The notes beneath the pieces were generated by a model. The model made no database searches and was not told the DNA's origin. It saw nothing but the letters and a program-made list of their open reading frames with translations. From Podospora pseudoanserina (Eukaryota > Ascomycota > Sordariomycetes > Sordariales > Podosporaceae), in assembly GCF_035222485.1 (NCBI RefSeq), contig NC_085920.1, forward strand, positions 8,418,001-8,482,000: a stretch of DNA of 64,000 nt, written 5' to 3'. The position numbers were made by a program, and so were the translations under genes. Positions within the stretch are counted from its first letter, which is position 1; each line of letters starts with the position of its first letter. Below are positions 11,400 to 22,746 of the stretch, one piece after another.

Positions 11400-11667
11400 A
11401 CTATAAGTACAATCAATGCGTACTATTATAGGGCTCTTAGGCCTATAGATAGGACATAAACTTTAATAATTAATAAACTGATTAGTTATACTATAGTTTA
11501 ACTATCATTTACTTGTACGTCAGGAGTTAGTAGTTAAAAGTAGGGTAGGTAACTAAATATTACGCGGCTAGTAAAGGATTAGTATTAATTAACTAAATAT
11601 ATATTCAAACCTTTAGTAGTAGCTTAAGGCTATAGGGCACGACCTCGAGAGAGAAAGCGAGAGCAAG
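11400..11667. other. Very AT-rich segment
   Basis: Dense TAATTAA/ATATA sequence with no coding signal, consistent with heavily mutated repeat DNA. Confidence 0.4.
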
Positions 11668-13210
11668 ATGAGACAGGCCAGTGAGAATTTGAAAGTCGGA
11701 ACCAATGCACAGCAAGCTTCGAGTCAAATGCGGAAAAGCGGGGCGGTGGGACAAAAGGTGCACATGCTTGGAAAGCCCGAGTTTGAAAAAACCTTGATGG
11801 CATTGAACGTTTTAGAGGACATCAAGATCGACCTTATACGTGAGCAAACCTTGATTTACAGGTATATTCTCTCGGAGAAGCCGCTACCTTCATTCTGACA
11901 GTTATGTGTTGTGATAGACGCATTGAAGACGAATTCCGCAAGCGGGCCGTTGACGAACTCGCCCAGAACAAACCTCTCTGCCTGCCAACTGGTTGCTCTA
12001 TGTGCTACGTCTCCGCCAGGCCGTTTCTCATCCGTTCCTGCTGGAGAAGTTGAAAAAAGTTGAGATTGACACCCCCTATATCGTGCAGATTGGGTGTTGG
12101 TGTGAAGAGAAGCTGAAGAACGTGATGGGCATGGGGTACGATGACATTCATGGAACATCTCTGGATGCCAGATTCGATTTCAAGCCGCATCTACTTCGGC
12201 TGGAGAAGCCTCAGGAAGAAGACCACATTGGAAATGTCTGCAAGAGATGCGGATTAACACCTGATGATGGCTTCAACCCAAAGGCATGTCTATCTTTACA
12301 CCAATATGCCAACAATATAGGGAATGGAAGTTTAATTAACAGAAAATCTTAGTGCGGGCATCATTTCTGTCGTGAATGTGTCGAGAGCCACCTCTCGGAC
12401 ATGACGGAGGGCGTTCAGCAGGATCTTGATTGCCGCGTATGCAAGAAGCTCATTACGAACATCAAGGCGTCTCGCAAATCCAAACCAGAGGACCAAAAGA
12501 GCACCCCGATGAAAAAGAAGGCGATTCGCGGTGCATGGCGACGTGCTTCTGATCGCAAAGGTCGGGAATTGGGTGATGATGTGAATGGGATTCAGCCAGT
12601 CGGCCCATCAAAGGTCGAGTCTCTTTTTCTAGACGAAAGTGTAAAATCCGGTCTCAACAAGATTCAAGCACAGGACGACTTCACTGCAAAGGAGGAGATC
12701 AAAGTATTCGTATGTGATCTTGTTGCTTTTACCATTCTCCCCGGCAAATGTTTCACATTACTCGAGGCTACACCCTTCCCGTGATAGGACTCTGGCAAAT
12801 ATATCTAGGTTGCCTCGATTCAATGCAGCGGCCAAGCATTGAATCTTGTCTGTGCAAACCGAGTATTCATTTTGGATCTTTGGTGGAACTACGCCATCAA
12901 GCAACAGGCCTTTGGATGCGTGCATTACATAGGCCAGCAGAAGCAGACCCGGCGAGCCCGTATCGTGGTGAGGAAGACCATTGATGAGCGAATGGCAAAA
13001 CTACAGCACACCGAACTCGTCACGATTGATGCCGCCATCAAAGAACATAACCTTTCCAAGATGGCGCTTACGCCGGGTGAAATTGCTGGCTTGCTCGGTG
13101 GGGTTGTTCTAGATGAACACGGCAAGATTCAGAACATTGTTCCTGATATTGACGAGGAAGACAGCGACGAGCAAGGAAATCGCGATGTGGCTTGTCAGGC
13201 CCACCGATGA
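11668..13210 (+). pseudogene. Relic of a RING-finger SNF2-family helicase (Rad5/Rad16-like)
   Basis: Only the C-terminal part of a SWI2/SNF2 ATPase is present, in separate frames. In order: a helical piece with VLEDIKIDLIREQTLIYR; the pre-RING segment LRLRQAVSHPFLLEK; a RING finger with CKRCGL, CGHHFCRECVESHL (12353-12395) and CRVC; then helicase motifs V/VI with LNLVCANRVFILDLWWNYAI and IDERMAKLQHTELVTIDAAI. The ATPase lobe with Walker A and DEAH is absent. Motif VI, normally QAFGRVHRIGQ, reads QAFGCVHYIGQ, so both arginine-finger positions are lost by C-to-T/G-to-A type changes. Frame breaks also lie between about 11890 and 12000. A spliced intron around 12284-12352 can still be recognised. 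It flanks the repeat island and ends just before the MFS gene. Confidence 0.7.
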
Positions 13211-13354
13211 CGAGAGGCTGGCTGCTAGCAAACTCTACACAAAACATTCGTTCTGTTCTTGCAAGTCCTTCTCTTCCTTTTCCACAATATCCAAATCCTC
13301 ATCATCACTCGCTTTTCGGGCTTCTTATCTTGCTTGTTGTATTATTTTATCATA

Positions 13355-14938
13355 ATGGCAGCATCGCACACAGATGCTGGCCGTTCTCTCGCTCAAGGAG
13401 ACAGCACAACCACGCTCGCTCCATCAGTTCCACCCACCGCCATAAGCTCAGCCCAAAAGCTTAACCAACTGTTTGACAGCCCAAAAGAACCCAAGCAAAT
13501 CACCGGTAGCATTGAGAAAACAACAGCCACTGCCGCCGCAGCCGCCGTTGAAGATAGAGCCTCGGACGGTGGATATGGCTGGGTCTGCACCTTCTGCAGC
13601 TTCATGATCCACGCCAACACATGGGGAGTAGGATCACCATGGGGAATATTTCTCGATCGCTACATATCCCAAGGTACTTTTGCGCGAGTGGGGAGGTCTG
13701 AGTACGCCATCATCGGAGGCCTGGCTATGGCTATGGCCCTCATCGTTGCGCCACTGGCAAATCGCTGCAAAATAGCCCTGGGAACCCGGGGGACGATTGT
13801 GCTAGGGTCCGTGATTGCATCCATTGGAGTTCATACTTCATCAACTGCATCCAAGGTTTGGCATTTGGTGCTATCGTATGGAGTTTGTTATGGGTTGGGG
13901 ATGGGGATAGTGTACATTCCTGTAAGTTTTCTGAGCGCTCTGTCGAGACCGCCGTCGCTGACTGTGTGGTGACAGACCCTCTCCGTTGTCGGCCCCTGGT
14001 TTTCCATCCACCGAAGTCTAGCCATTGGCATTGCGACAGCCGGATCAGGCTTTGGCGGGCTGGGTTACAGCCTTCTCGCCGGCAAGCTCATTGCCACGTA
14101 CGGAATTCCTTGGACCTGGCGCATTATGTCCTACATAATGTTCTTCTGCAACTTCTTCTGTGGCTTGCTTGTCAGAGAGAGCCCGGTAACAAAGTCACCT
14201 GTCAACAACCCTGTTGCGGCGAACTCCTCATCCTTCAGCTTCCACATCTTCACCCGCCCGCAAGTGATTCTCATTCTCATCTGGGGCTTCATGGTGGAAC
14301 TCGGCTATGTGTCGCTGTTCTTCTCGCTTCCAAGCCACGCCACCTCCCTCGGTCTCGATCTCAATCAAGGGTCCATTGTCCAAGCCGTGCTGAGCCTCGG
14401 TATTGGAATTGGCCGCCCCTGCGTGGGCTGGGTAAGCGACAGGCAAGGCCGGATCAACACGGCACTGTTGATGACGCTCTTTTGCGGTTTAATCTCTCTT
14501 ACTTTGTGGATCTATGCCCGATCGTACCCCCCGCTGTTGGTATTTGCATTCCTTGCTGGCATCTCATCGGGCACGTTTTGGAGCACTGCCAACCCCATCG
14601 TCACAGAAGTGGTGGGATTGAGGCAGTCCTCGGCCACGTATTCAGCGGTGTGCTTGGTGATGGCGCTGCCTGCTACTTTTGGGGAAGCTATCGCTCTGCA
14701 GTTCGTGGATGAGAGCAGAACAGATGATGCCAAGTTTTTGCCCTCGCAGATGTATGTTGGATGCACGTACTTTGTCGGGGCGGTGGCGTTGTTGATGTTG
14801 AGGGCGTGGAGGGTGTGGCAGTTGCAGAGAAACCTGGCGGTCGTGGAAGATGCCGAAGTAGCTGGGGTTGTGCCTGAGGAGAAGAGGGTGTATGGGTGGA
14901 TGATGCCGAGGATGTGGATCAAGGTTGTGAAGGTATGA
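13355..14938 (+). CDS. Monocarboxylate-type MFS transporter
   Basis: Exons 13355-13921 and 13976-14938, joined over a 54-nt intron (GTAAGT, branch CTGAC, CAG), give 509 aa. After a variable cytosolic N-terminus of about 70 residues comes DGGYGWV, the hallmark of the monocarboxylate porter (MCT, SLC16-like) family ahead of helix 1. About twelve hydrophobic helices follow, with GSGFGGLGYSLLAGKLI and the half-way helix ILIWGFMVELGYVSLFFSLP. MCT-type proteins move short organic acids such as lactate, pyruvate, riboflavin or esters with protons; the fungal substrate cannot be inferred. It is placed 145 bp after the helicase relic and convergent with the NCS1 permease. The start is the ATG at 13355; the same frame is open upstream but lacks an earlier convincing ATG. 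Confidence 0.88.
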
Positions 14939-15443
14939 TGTGACGAAGAGAATGAATCACGAGGGTTATGAAGGGCGTTAATGGTTATGGCAATGTGGAT
15001 ACTGAAGTACTAATAAGGCGTTGTAGGATCGGTGGGAAGGTAGACAGAAGTTTCTATCGATAGCAGTAACGTTTATTTCTTTTGGACCATGTTCCCAACC
15101 TGCCACCCATGCTCTGACGCATGTCAACTGTTCAATAAAAGTTGTCCACGATGTGCACACCTAAATTGCATGGGAAATGGTCACACACGCAACCCTAAAG
15201 ACACGAGTGAACAAAGAGCTATCAGGACCAGGATAGCACGGCATCTACCGGCATGCAAGTGTATAATCGTTATTTATTATCGCTGTTTTGACATGTCCTC
15301 GGCAAAACTCCTAGCATCAGGTATCCTCCATAACAACATTGGCAGATCAACTACGTCAAGGGTATAAACTTCCAAAAAACAAAAGCAAACAACTGTTCCT
15401 TCCCTCCCAACTCTGTTTTTCATCAACTTCAATTTCTTTTTAA
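14939..15443. other. Convergent intergenic region
   Basis: Contains the 3-prime UTRs of the MFS gene and the NCS1 permease; AATAAA-like signals are scattered. No gene is visible. Confidence 0.35.
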
Positions 15444-17420
15444 TTAAACAACCCTGCCCACATCCTTCTCTCCCTTGCCGGGGACATACTCCTGGCTCCC
15501 CGTCCCGCTGGCATTGTCAGCATCATACGCCACTCTCAAGTCATCAATCTCGTCGCCAACCTCCATCCACTTGTCGCTGCAGGCGGGGATGGGGCTGAGC
15601 TTGCACAGACCCCAGTACACAAACGCTGAGACTCCGAATCCGCCAAAGAAGTTGACGTTGTATACATAAGTGGCGCCAATGGGGACTTCCGTGCCAACAG
15701 CTCCGGCAAAACCAACGACGTTGATGAGAATGCCCGCGATGTAGGCGGCGTAGGCGCGCCAGTGGAAGCCGTAGGTGAAGCGGTATGGGGAGGTGGGTCG
15801 GGCGTCGTAGAGCTCCTTGACGTCGAGGTAGCCCCTGCGGACAAAGTAATAGTCGGAAATCATGACGCCGGCGATGGAGGACAGGAACACCGAGTAGGCG
15901 GAGAGGTAGGTGGTGAACTGGTTGGAGTCGGTGAGGAGGGTGTAAGGGCACATGGCGAGACCGACAGCAGCGGCGATGTAACCACCGCGGCGAATGTCCA
16001 ACCAACGAGGCAGAAGGGCAGTCAAATCGGTACCGGCCGAGACGGAGTTGGCAGCAATGTTGGTGCCGAGCTGGGCGAGGGCAAAAGCGGTAGCAATTAC
16101 AAAGACGCCGAAACGCCCACCAGAACCGCTGTCATCAATGAACTTTTCGAGGAGCTCAAGAGGGTCCCAGATGGGAGGACCGCCGTAGATGACTGTCGAG
16201 GAAGAGGAGACGATAATGCCGATGAATGAGGTGACAGCGAAACCAATAGGGATGGTGAAGAGCTGAGACCAGAGGGCGTCTTTGGGCTTGCCGGCAAAGC
16301 GGGAGAAATCGGGGTCGTTGACAATGAGAGTCGCAAAGTTGGCAATGGAGCTCATCACTCCTTTCACGAACTCCCAGGCGAGTTCGGAGCCTTCCAAGCG
16401 CGCTGGCTGGCGCACGATATCACCGAGCCCTTTGGCGCGAACGACGGCCCAGACCAAGAAGGCGATGCCCGCAACAGGGACGACATACGACTTGACGGTG
16501 AACAGATGGCGAATCTTGTGGACGGGGAACCAGATGGCCGGAAGCGAGCAGAGCCAGAAGATGAAGAAAGAAGCGTAATCGGCCGTGGTGGTACCGGAAT
16601 TCTCAGGGAAGGTATTGGGGATGGTATTGCGGTCCTAGAAGCTGTCAGTTGGATGGATCCAGGCAACAGACGGCAGCTTTCCAACACTCACCCAAGATAG
16701 CCAGATTGCCCTGATCATGATGTAGACACACCTCCCTCCAATGTACGACTGGACACCATACCAGATACAAGCTGCGATAGTTGTTAGCCCCCGAAATGCG
16801 CCAAGTATGCGGTTCGCGAGGATCTCGTTGCTCACCCATGACAGCCCGGTTGAACACTGGCCACAGACTTCCCCAGATTCCGAACGAGGATCTGGCCACG
16901 ACCGGAAACCCAATGTGATACTGTGCGCCAATGCGGCCCGTCAAGCAAATAAAGAAGCCAGAAATCGCATAACCAAGCCAGACACAAATCCACGACTGCC
17001 ACCACGACAGACCGCCCACGATCATAGTACCGCTGATCATCCAGGTGTTGATGTTAAACGAATCGGCAATCCAGAAACCGACAAAGTTCCACGGACCCCA
17101 TTGGCGTCGTTCGGGCTCAACCGGTTTGAGATCGTGGTTCGTCAACTGTGGATGTGTCCGTGTCAGCTTGTCATTGCGACGGGACGAAGACGCGATAGAG
17201 GGGACATGGATTCTTTTCTGAAGGCCTAATCCGATATCCATGGATCACGGACAGGTACAGAAAGAGGACGAGCGCGCGGTGTGTGAAGGGAGGAGGAGGT
17301 CCGCACCATCAGCTGTGCTGTTGTCAACCCGGGCTCCTGCTCGACAGCAATCTTGTCCGCGAAGCGCTTGAAGGCATTGCGTCTCCGCGGCGCCTCCGTA
17401 GTGAACGTTGTGTTCTCCAT
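15444..17420 (-). CDS. NCS1-family permease (uracil/uridine/allantoin type)
   Basis: Four exons on the minus strand (17420-17307, 17145-16836, 16771-16692, 16634-15444) give 564 aa in a continuous frame. Family signatures: [20 protein letters not shown] in helix 1, [20 protein letters not shown] in helix 2, [13 protein letters not shown] in helix 3, NDPDFSRFA, and the [21 protein letters not shown] region near helices 9-10. These are shared by fungal Fur-type permeases, secondary transporters for uracil, allantoin, uridine or related rings at the plasma membrane. Which one cannot be told reliably; uracil is the usual annotation. The first intron (161 nt) is long for this window; the others are 64 and 57 nt. 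A GATA-motif cluster lies about 0.9-1.0 kb upstream, fitting nitrogen-catabolite control. Confidence 0.9.
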
Positions 17421-19766
17421 GGCTTCGATGGTATAGAGGGTCGACCGAGGGCTGTGGGGTTCGGGCCAAAAAATTTGCAAGGTCGAGAGGAGCGTCAAAC
17501 AGGTTGAGCAGACGAGGGGTGTTCTAGCTCTCCTCTAGGATGACGCGCTGCTGCGACGGTGCTGCACGGGAGGCCAGGTCGGGGCTCTGTGGGGAGTTGG
17601 AATTGATCGACAAAGTTGAGTCGTCAATGTTGCAGAACACCCCAGGCTAAAAGTAGGGGACCTCTTTTGTACTTATGCAAGATCGAGGTTGAAGAACCGG
17701 TGCATTACCAGTGCCAGAGGCGGAGAAGAAGGGGAGTCTGGATAAGGGCTGTGGCGAGGTGATCCTGGACACCAGCAGACGAGTTATCTGCCATAGGGGC
17801 TTGGAGTTTCCAATACCTGCGTGTCACCGTCATGGAACAGCTGTTGGTTTCTTTGTGGCCGCAGTGGTTGACAATGTCAGTCGATATTTATCTATGCCTA
17901 ATCGGGTTTCTCGCCCCGCCGATCTCCAATTCTCAAAGACGGTGAGAATTGGTGTGGTATCGATATCGGCAACACCAAACTGGTGATGCCCCCCTCGGTT
18001 CCCCCACGCGTCAACCATGGCTGGGCTGGCTGCTGGACAAGGGGCTCTGAAAAGAGGTTCGGTGGCATGCCAACATGGCTGTCGCCCAAGAAGTCTAGAG
18101 CAGAGCTGGCCGCAGGAGCTGTATCCCAGGCAAAATGCGCGCTCAAACCAAGGGTCTCGGCCAAACCGTCTGCAAGCTCTTGCAGCTGCTTCTTGGAGGT
18201 TGGAAGAAAGTTGGCTTGCTTGCAGGTGGTCTGTGACCTTGGGAGGCGCTACGGCAGGTCGGGACCCCGCTGGAGGCTGTCCAGCCATTGGCCGCCCGCA
18301 GGGATGATCCCTTATCTTCGGAGAGCCGTTGACTTGGTGCACGGGAAAAATCTCACTTGGGCATCTTGGCCCTGCACCAAGATGGTCTATCGATAAGCGG
18401 GGATAAGATAACGGCCAATCGACCCCGCATCTCAGCGGATTCGAAAAGTTTTTACTTGATCCCATCGAGTCAAGCATGGCCGTCGTGAACAAAAACCCCA
18501 TGTTCCCAGGCCGCAAACCCTCATCCAATTGGGTTTAGGTGCATGTGGGGTACCAAGCAAAGAAGCTTTTCAGCCAGTACCTTATTCAGGGAACCTGGAA
18601 GATGGCTGCTTGATGTTTGTCCTCCAGCGGGCAGGCAGAGCCTTTGCTCTTTGATCGGAGGTAAAAGCTTGAGTTGGACTATCTTAGCACGTGAGACTGT
18701 CTGTCCTCCCGCACTTGTTCGGTGAATGCCAAGTCCAAACAAGCCGCCGACGACATCTACTTTGAAGCTTGGGGTGCTTGGAAGGGTAAGCCACAATGTG
18801 CCACCTACAGTAGCTACCAGCCATCAACCTGCGCCTAGACCACCCGCAATGCGGGGCCGCGATAACTGGAGATAAGTTGCCGTAGTCCCTGCTCTGTCGA
18901 ACCACGCGAGGAAAACCAAGAGCGACCAAGGCCAAACATATCCATCTGTTTTAGTCCTATAGTTGACATCCAAAAGATGACAAAGTTACGAGTTTCCAAT
19001 ATGAAACCTTTCAGATGCTGTCTTGGCACATTTTCACATGGCATTTTGGGAAACCCACGTTTTGGAGAAACACTTCCCCCAGACCCCATACCAAGCACCG
19101 GGTTTGAGGAGGTTGGATGACCCCCACTCTCACTTTCACACACCATCCAACCTGCCGGTTGAGCAGACCACTGATCAACCACCACGGGACGATACAACTC
19201 AGTCTGCAGACAGGGTCCAAAAAGGTAAAAAAGAGCGCATCTGTATCTGCTGCGTGCCACAAAGCAACAGGGGCTCGAGAAGAGGTGCGCCCTGAGCTTG
19301 TCTGATGACGAGGTTGCCCCAGATCCCGGTGACGATTAAGGTATATCTGATTAGACAGGGTGCCATTCGTCGAGGTCGACTGCCGTGGACGTTGCATTCA
19401 CCCACGACCCTAATCTCAAGCTCGACCTAGCAGCTGGCTCTGGGTTCAATGACTTCGAAGCTGGCACCACGTAGGCTTATCTGTAGTTATCCACTTGGCT
19501 GGCAAGATACTTTTCACCTGAGAGCTAGCAGTTACGGCAATTCAGCCTCACCAAACATTGGAGCCGCAGCTAGAGAGAATCAACGTGGAATTGCTCAATG
19601 TATTGTCAAACTGCCTTCAATGTGGAAGAAGAATGTCCGCCCCAGAGATCATGCCGACCTCCTCGCTTAAGCACATCTGATGCGTCTGCTGCATTGCTAG
19701 ATCCGAGCTACTATACTAGCTTCAACACCACATCGCCAGTGCCTTGAAACCCCATCCGAGACGAGC
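17421..19766. other. Long intergenic region (2.3 kb)
   Basis: No convincing gene; several ORFs of 70-230 codons on both strands lack codon bias and recognisable domains. It holds the NCS1 promoter on its left side with the GATA cluster at 18311-18412, and the 3-prime side of the secreted-protein gene on its right. Confidence 0.4.
18311..18412. promoter_or_regulatory. Cluster of GATA-factor sites
   Basis: Within about 100 bp there are CTTATC at 18311, TATC at 18389, GATAAG at 18392, GATAAG at 18402 and GATAAC at 18407. AreA/NIT2-type GATA factors bind paired HGATAR sites upstream of nitrogen-catabolism genes. The nearest oriented target is the NCS1 permease starting at 17420. Confidence 0.45.
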
Positions 19767-20429
19767 CTACTCGTCAGAACTCTGGTGAGCTATTGGCAAT
19801 GTCAGCACACGATACAGCACACATGGCAATGGTAACCACATTTGAGAACTTACCCCAATTTTCAAACGCTCGCAGGCCTCCAAAGTCTCTTGCCAACAAA
19901 AGCTGCGTAGCTCTCTTCAGCTCTCCCTGGGGGATATGGATCTCCCTCTTGACACCATGATCATGGTCAACGTATGTCATAACGTTGGGCTGAACGCATT
20001 TCCTCTCCGAGGTAGTGGCCACGTCCATGCTGGAGGATGGGTACCACTGGCCAGCGCAAGTGTCGTAGGGGCCAAGGTCCACACAGCATCCGAGTAATCC
20101 CTCCTGACTGAACGGATGTGTGATTTCACACCGGCCGTTGGCCTTGGTCTGGCACGAGTTCTGGAAGTAACCAGCGACAGTGGAGCCGTTGGGACAGCCC
20201 TCGCAGTGGACAACACCGCACCAAGGATCCGAGGCCTGACAGCAAACGGACGCGGGGATATCGCGGCTGATTCGAGTTGGGTTAGATTGGTCGAGCGTCA
20301 TCGATGATTCTGAGCGACATACCAGCTGATAGTCTCGGCATCATCCCAACAGTCACCTGAACGGTGAAAAAAGAGCCTCTCTGCGGCGCACCCAAGAATG
20401 GGAAGCAAAAGGAGGATTGTAAACAGCAT
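19767..20429 (-). CDS. Small cysteine-rich secreted protein
   Basis: Three exons (20429-20323, 20266-19854, 19789-19767) join in frame to 180 aa. Introns are 56 and 64 nt with GTATGT and GTAAGT donors. The N-terminus MLFTILLLLPILGCAAE is a clear signal peptide, so the ATG at 20429 is preferred over an in-frame upstream ATG at 20639 that would bury it. The first 115 residues of the mature protein carry 13 cysteines, including two CC pairs (SVCCQ, LGCCVD), in spacings CCx8C and CEGC, implying a disulfide-rich domain. The last 50 residues are cysteine-free and charged. No enzyme motif is seen. An extracellular effector-like or antimicrobial-type protein is possible; the family is not recognised. 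Ignoring the last intron would give a slightly different C-terminus ending near 19774. Confidence 0.65.
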
Positions 20430-21788
20430 GACTATCGAACTTTGTGGTGATAATTGTGAGGGGGTTTGAGTGATGGGTTGAATCGAGGAAGCGGGAAAGG
20501 GAAGGGCGACTTTGACTTCCGGATCCAGAAGGTGAGTGAGGTAGGTAAGGTAGGTAGGTAACAAAAAGAAATCAACTTGTGGCCTGGAATATTTACTCGA
20601 GAAGGCAGTCGCGAAACCCGCACCTTGGATGCGGGTCAACAGTAAAACTTTGATTCACCAATGAAAATTTGATCCCGCCGTTCAAAGTAATTAGGAAGGC
20701 ACGTTGAGACCACAATGGCACTGTTATCGGCGAGGGCGGTGAATCCCTTGTGTGATGCTCTTTCCGTTACCCATCCCTGCTTTGACAAAGACAAGGCAGA
20801 GGCTTTGCTATTGTATGGATATCAATGAGTTGGAATTAGTGGACTCTTTGAGATCGGCTTATCATATCTTCCGATGTGATGAAGACCTCGATCGAAGTTA
20901 CTGGATATGTCCTTGGAAGCAAGCAGAAACAGGAAAGGCATGACAGAGATAGGGATTAATAAGTGGATATTGGTTTTTGTGACTGACATGTGATTCACAC
21001 TCTGCAATAACCAAGGACCATACACATCACACACACATGGATACCTGGTAAATACCAGACATGCAACGAATTTACTCATCTCTGATAAGGTACCTTCTCG
21101 TGAAAAGACCAGGTATATCTTGATAATTCGATGACAATAATGTCGACATCTGTTCGGATCTAATCAATGTTACTCGTAGAATCAGTCACCAACCCTATTC
21201 TGAAACTTTTGCTATGCCCTGCCTGATGTCACTTACCCATTTGGGAGCCTATCAAATACGTGAAGAAACAGTGGTCTCTTGAGGGGGTGTTCAGATTCTG
21301 CTGGCACTCCGCTACGATTTCTATTATCTTCAGATAGACAATCACCGTATAGGATCTCATGCTCCCTACCGAATACCAATGTACATAGGTTGAATCGGAG
21401 CTACAGCGTCCTGGACACCAAAAGTATGAAGGTAAACAAAGTCCAGCCCCACTGTGGCTGCCCACCACCCGAAGCCAACTGTCAAAGCTACTGGGCCTGA
21501 AAAATATCAAAGTTTTAAGCACATCTCTCACAAAAGTATATATATATATCTGGTCTCATTGACGTTTACTTGCCTTTCTTTCATTCATCGCATTCAGCAA
21601 TCCACTATCACACACAAACAAGATACACAGTTTGACAACAAAGCAAACACAATGCCCAGAATCACTTTTCCTCGCCGTCTCCTCTCGCTCCACATGCTGG
21701 ATTTCCGCCCTCGAGCTTCCTATCAGCACCAGCGAAAAAGATCTGTCTTCATGCCAGTGTGCCCAGCCCCAAAACCCCAATCAACGCA
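20430..21788. other. Intergenic region
   Basis: Promoter of the secreted-protein gene, including a GGTAGGTAAGGTAGGTAGG microsatellite-like stretch at about 20540-20560, and the upstream region of the next plus-strand gene. No gene is supported. Confidence 0.35.
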
Positions 21789-22561
21789 TGATCCAGCCAG
21801 ACCCCAACCGTCAGCACTACCTCATCAAAACAGGCCTCCTCACACTTGACACCCCCTCGCTAGTACATCACGAACCACCAATCTTAACCACCGCTGCAGC
21901 CGTCTCGCCCCCATCCTCCCCGGTTCACCTAGTCCCCCGGCGGCCCCTCAGACCCAAATGACCCCCCCTTTGATCTCGAACAAGGCTTCATCTCTCTAGA
22001 CTATGCCCACTCTGTCCCGCGCTCCCTCTTGGACCTCGCAGAGAAGGGTCGGGACGAGCACGGTTTCAGCCTTGGTCCCCTTCCGAACAAGGGCACAGTA
22101 GAGATGCAAACGGACTCTGACCAGAGCGATTGCGCCAAGATGACTACAGCGATTGTGTTCCGAGCCAGGTCAACTTGAAATCCACCCAAAGCGGACGACA
22201 TTAGGGAGATACTGATGGCTGAAAATAGGGGGAAGGTAAGAATGGGAAGGGGAAGCAGCAGCGATCGGTTGCTGGAGGAGCTCGTTGGTTCATGTAAGTT
22301 GACATTGCCCAAATTGAATAAGAAAGGGGATGAGAGTTGTTGACTGACAAAAAATAGGATATCGCGAGGAGATTAGCCCCACTCTACAAGTACGGCGCTG
22401 TGAGGGGCTCGACTATGAATTTGGATGGCCAGTTCCCGGATTTTATGACGGTTAAGGACGCCATCTGGCCGGCGTATCAGGCTGCGAGGGAGAGACAAGG
22501 GCTCATGGATCCAGGCGATCTGATGATGAGTGACAGGAGCATGATGGACTTTAATGTGTAG
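21789..22561 (+). CDS. Hypothetical protein gene with an in-frame TGA
   Basis: Three coding blocks join in one frame: about 21789-21862, 21933-22235 and 22358-22561. Introns are 70 nt (branch CTTAAC, acceptor TAG) and 122 nt (donor GTAAGA, branch CTGAC, acceptor TAG). The conceptual product contains HYLIKTGLLTLDTPSL, FDLEQGFISLDYAHSVPRSL, PKADDIREILMAENRGK and DIARRLAPLYKYGAVRG and ends in MMDFNV. A single TGA at 22176-22178 interrupts the second block, between VFRARST and NPPKAD; everything after it still reads as good protein. Skipping it by a 36-nt intron (GTCAAC...TTAG) would keep the frame, but that is unusually short. The true start is uncertain: ATG 21789 is the first in frame, while ATG 21652 is in another frame and would need an extra intron. 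No domain recognised. Confidence 0.4.
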
Positions 22562-22746
22562 GTAGTCTTCAAGATTCGCTTATGGAGTCGTCGGAAACAT
22601 CTGAAATCCAAAAAGCTTTCTTGGCCGGGTGATTAGTGGTCTTGAAGGTATCCGACAAATGTAAAAGGCAGTGAATCAAACAGTATTCAGCTGTTGAAAA
22701 ATAAAGTTAGCATTTAGTCTACACATATCATTCTATTCAATGTTTC

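Noticed and set aside
17830-18528. 232-codon minus-strand ORF
   Set aside because: No domain, no splice partner, atypical composition, and several equally long overlapping frames on the other strand.
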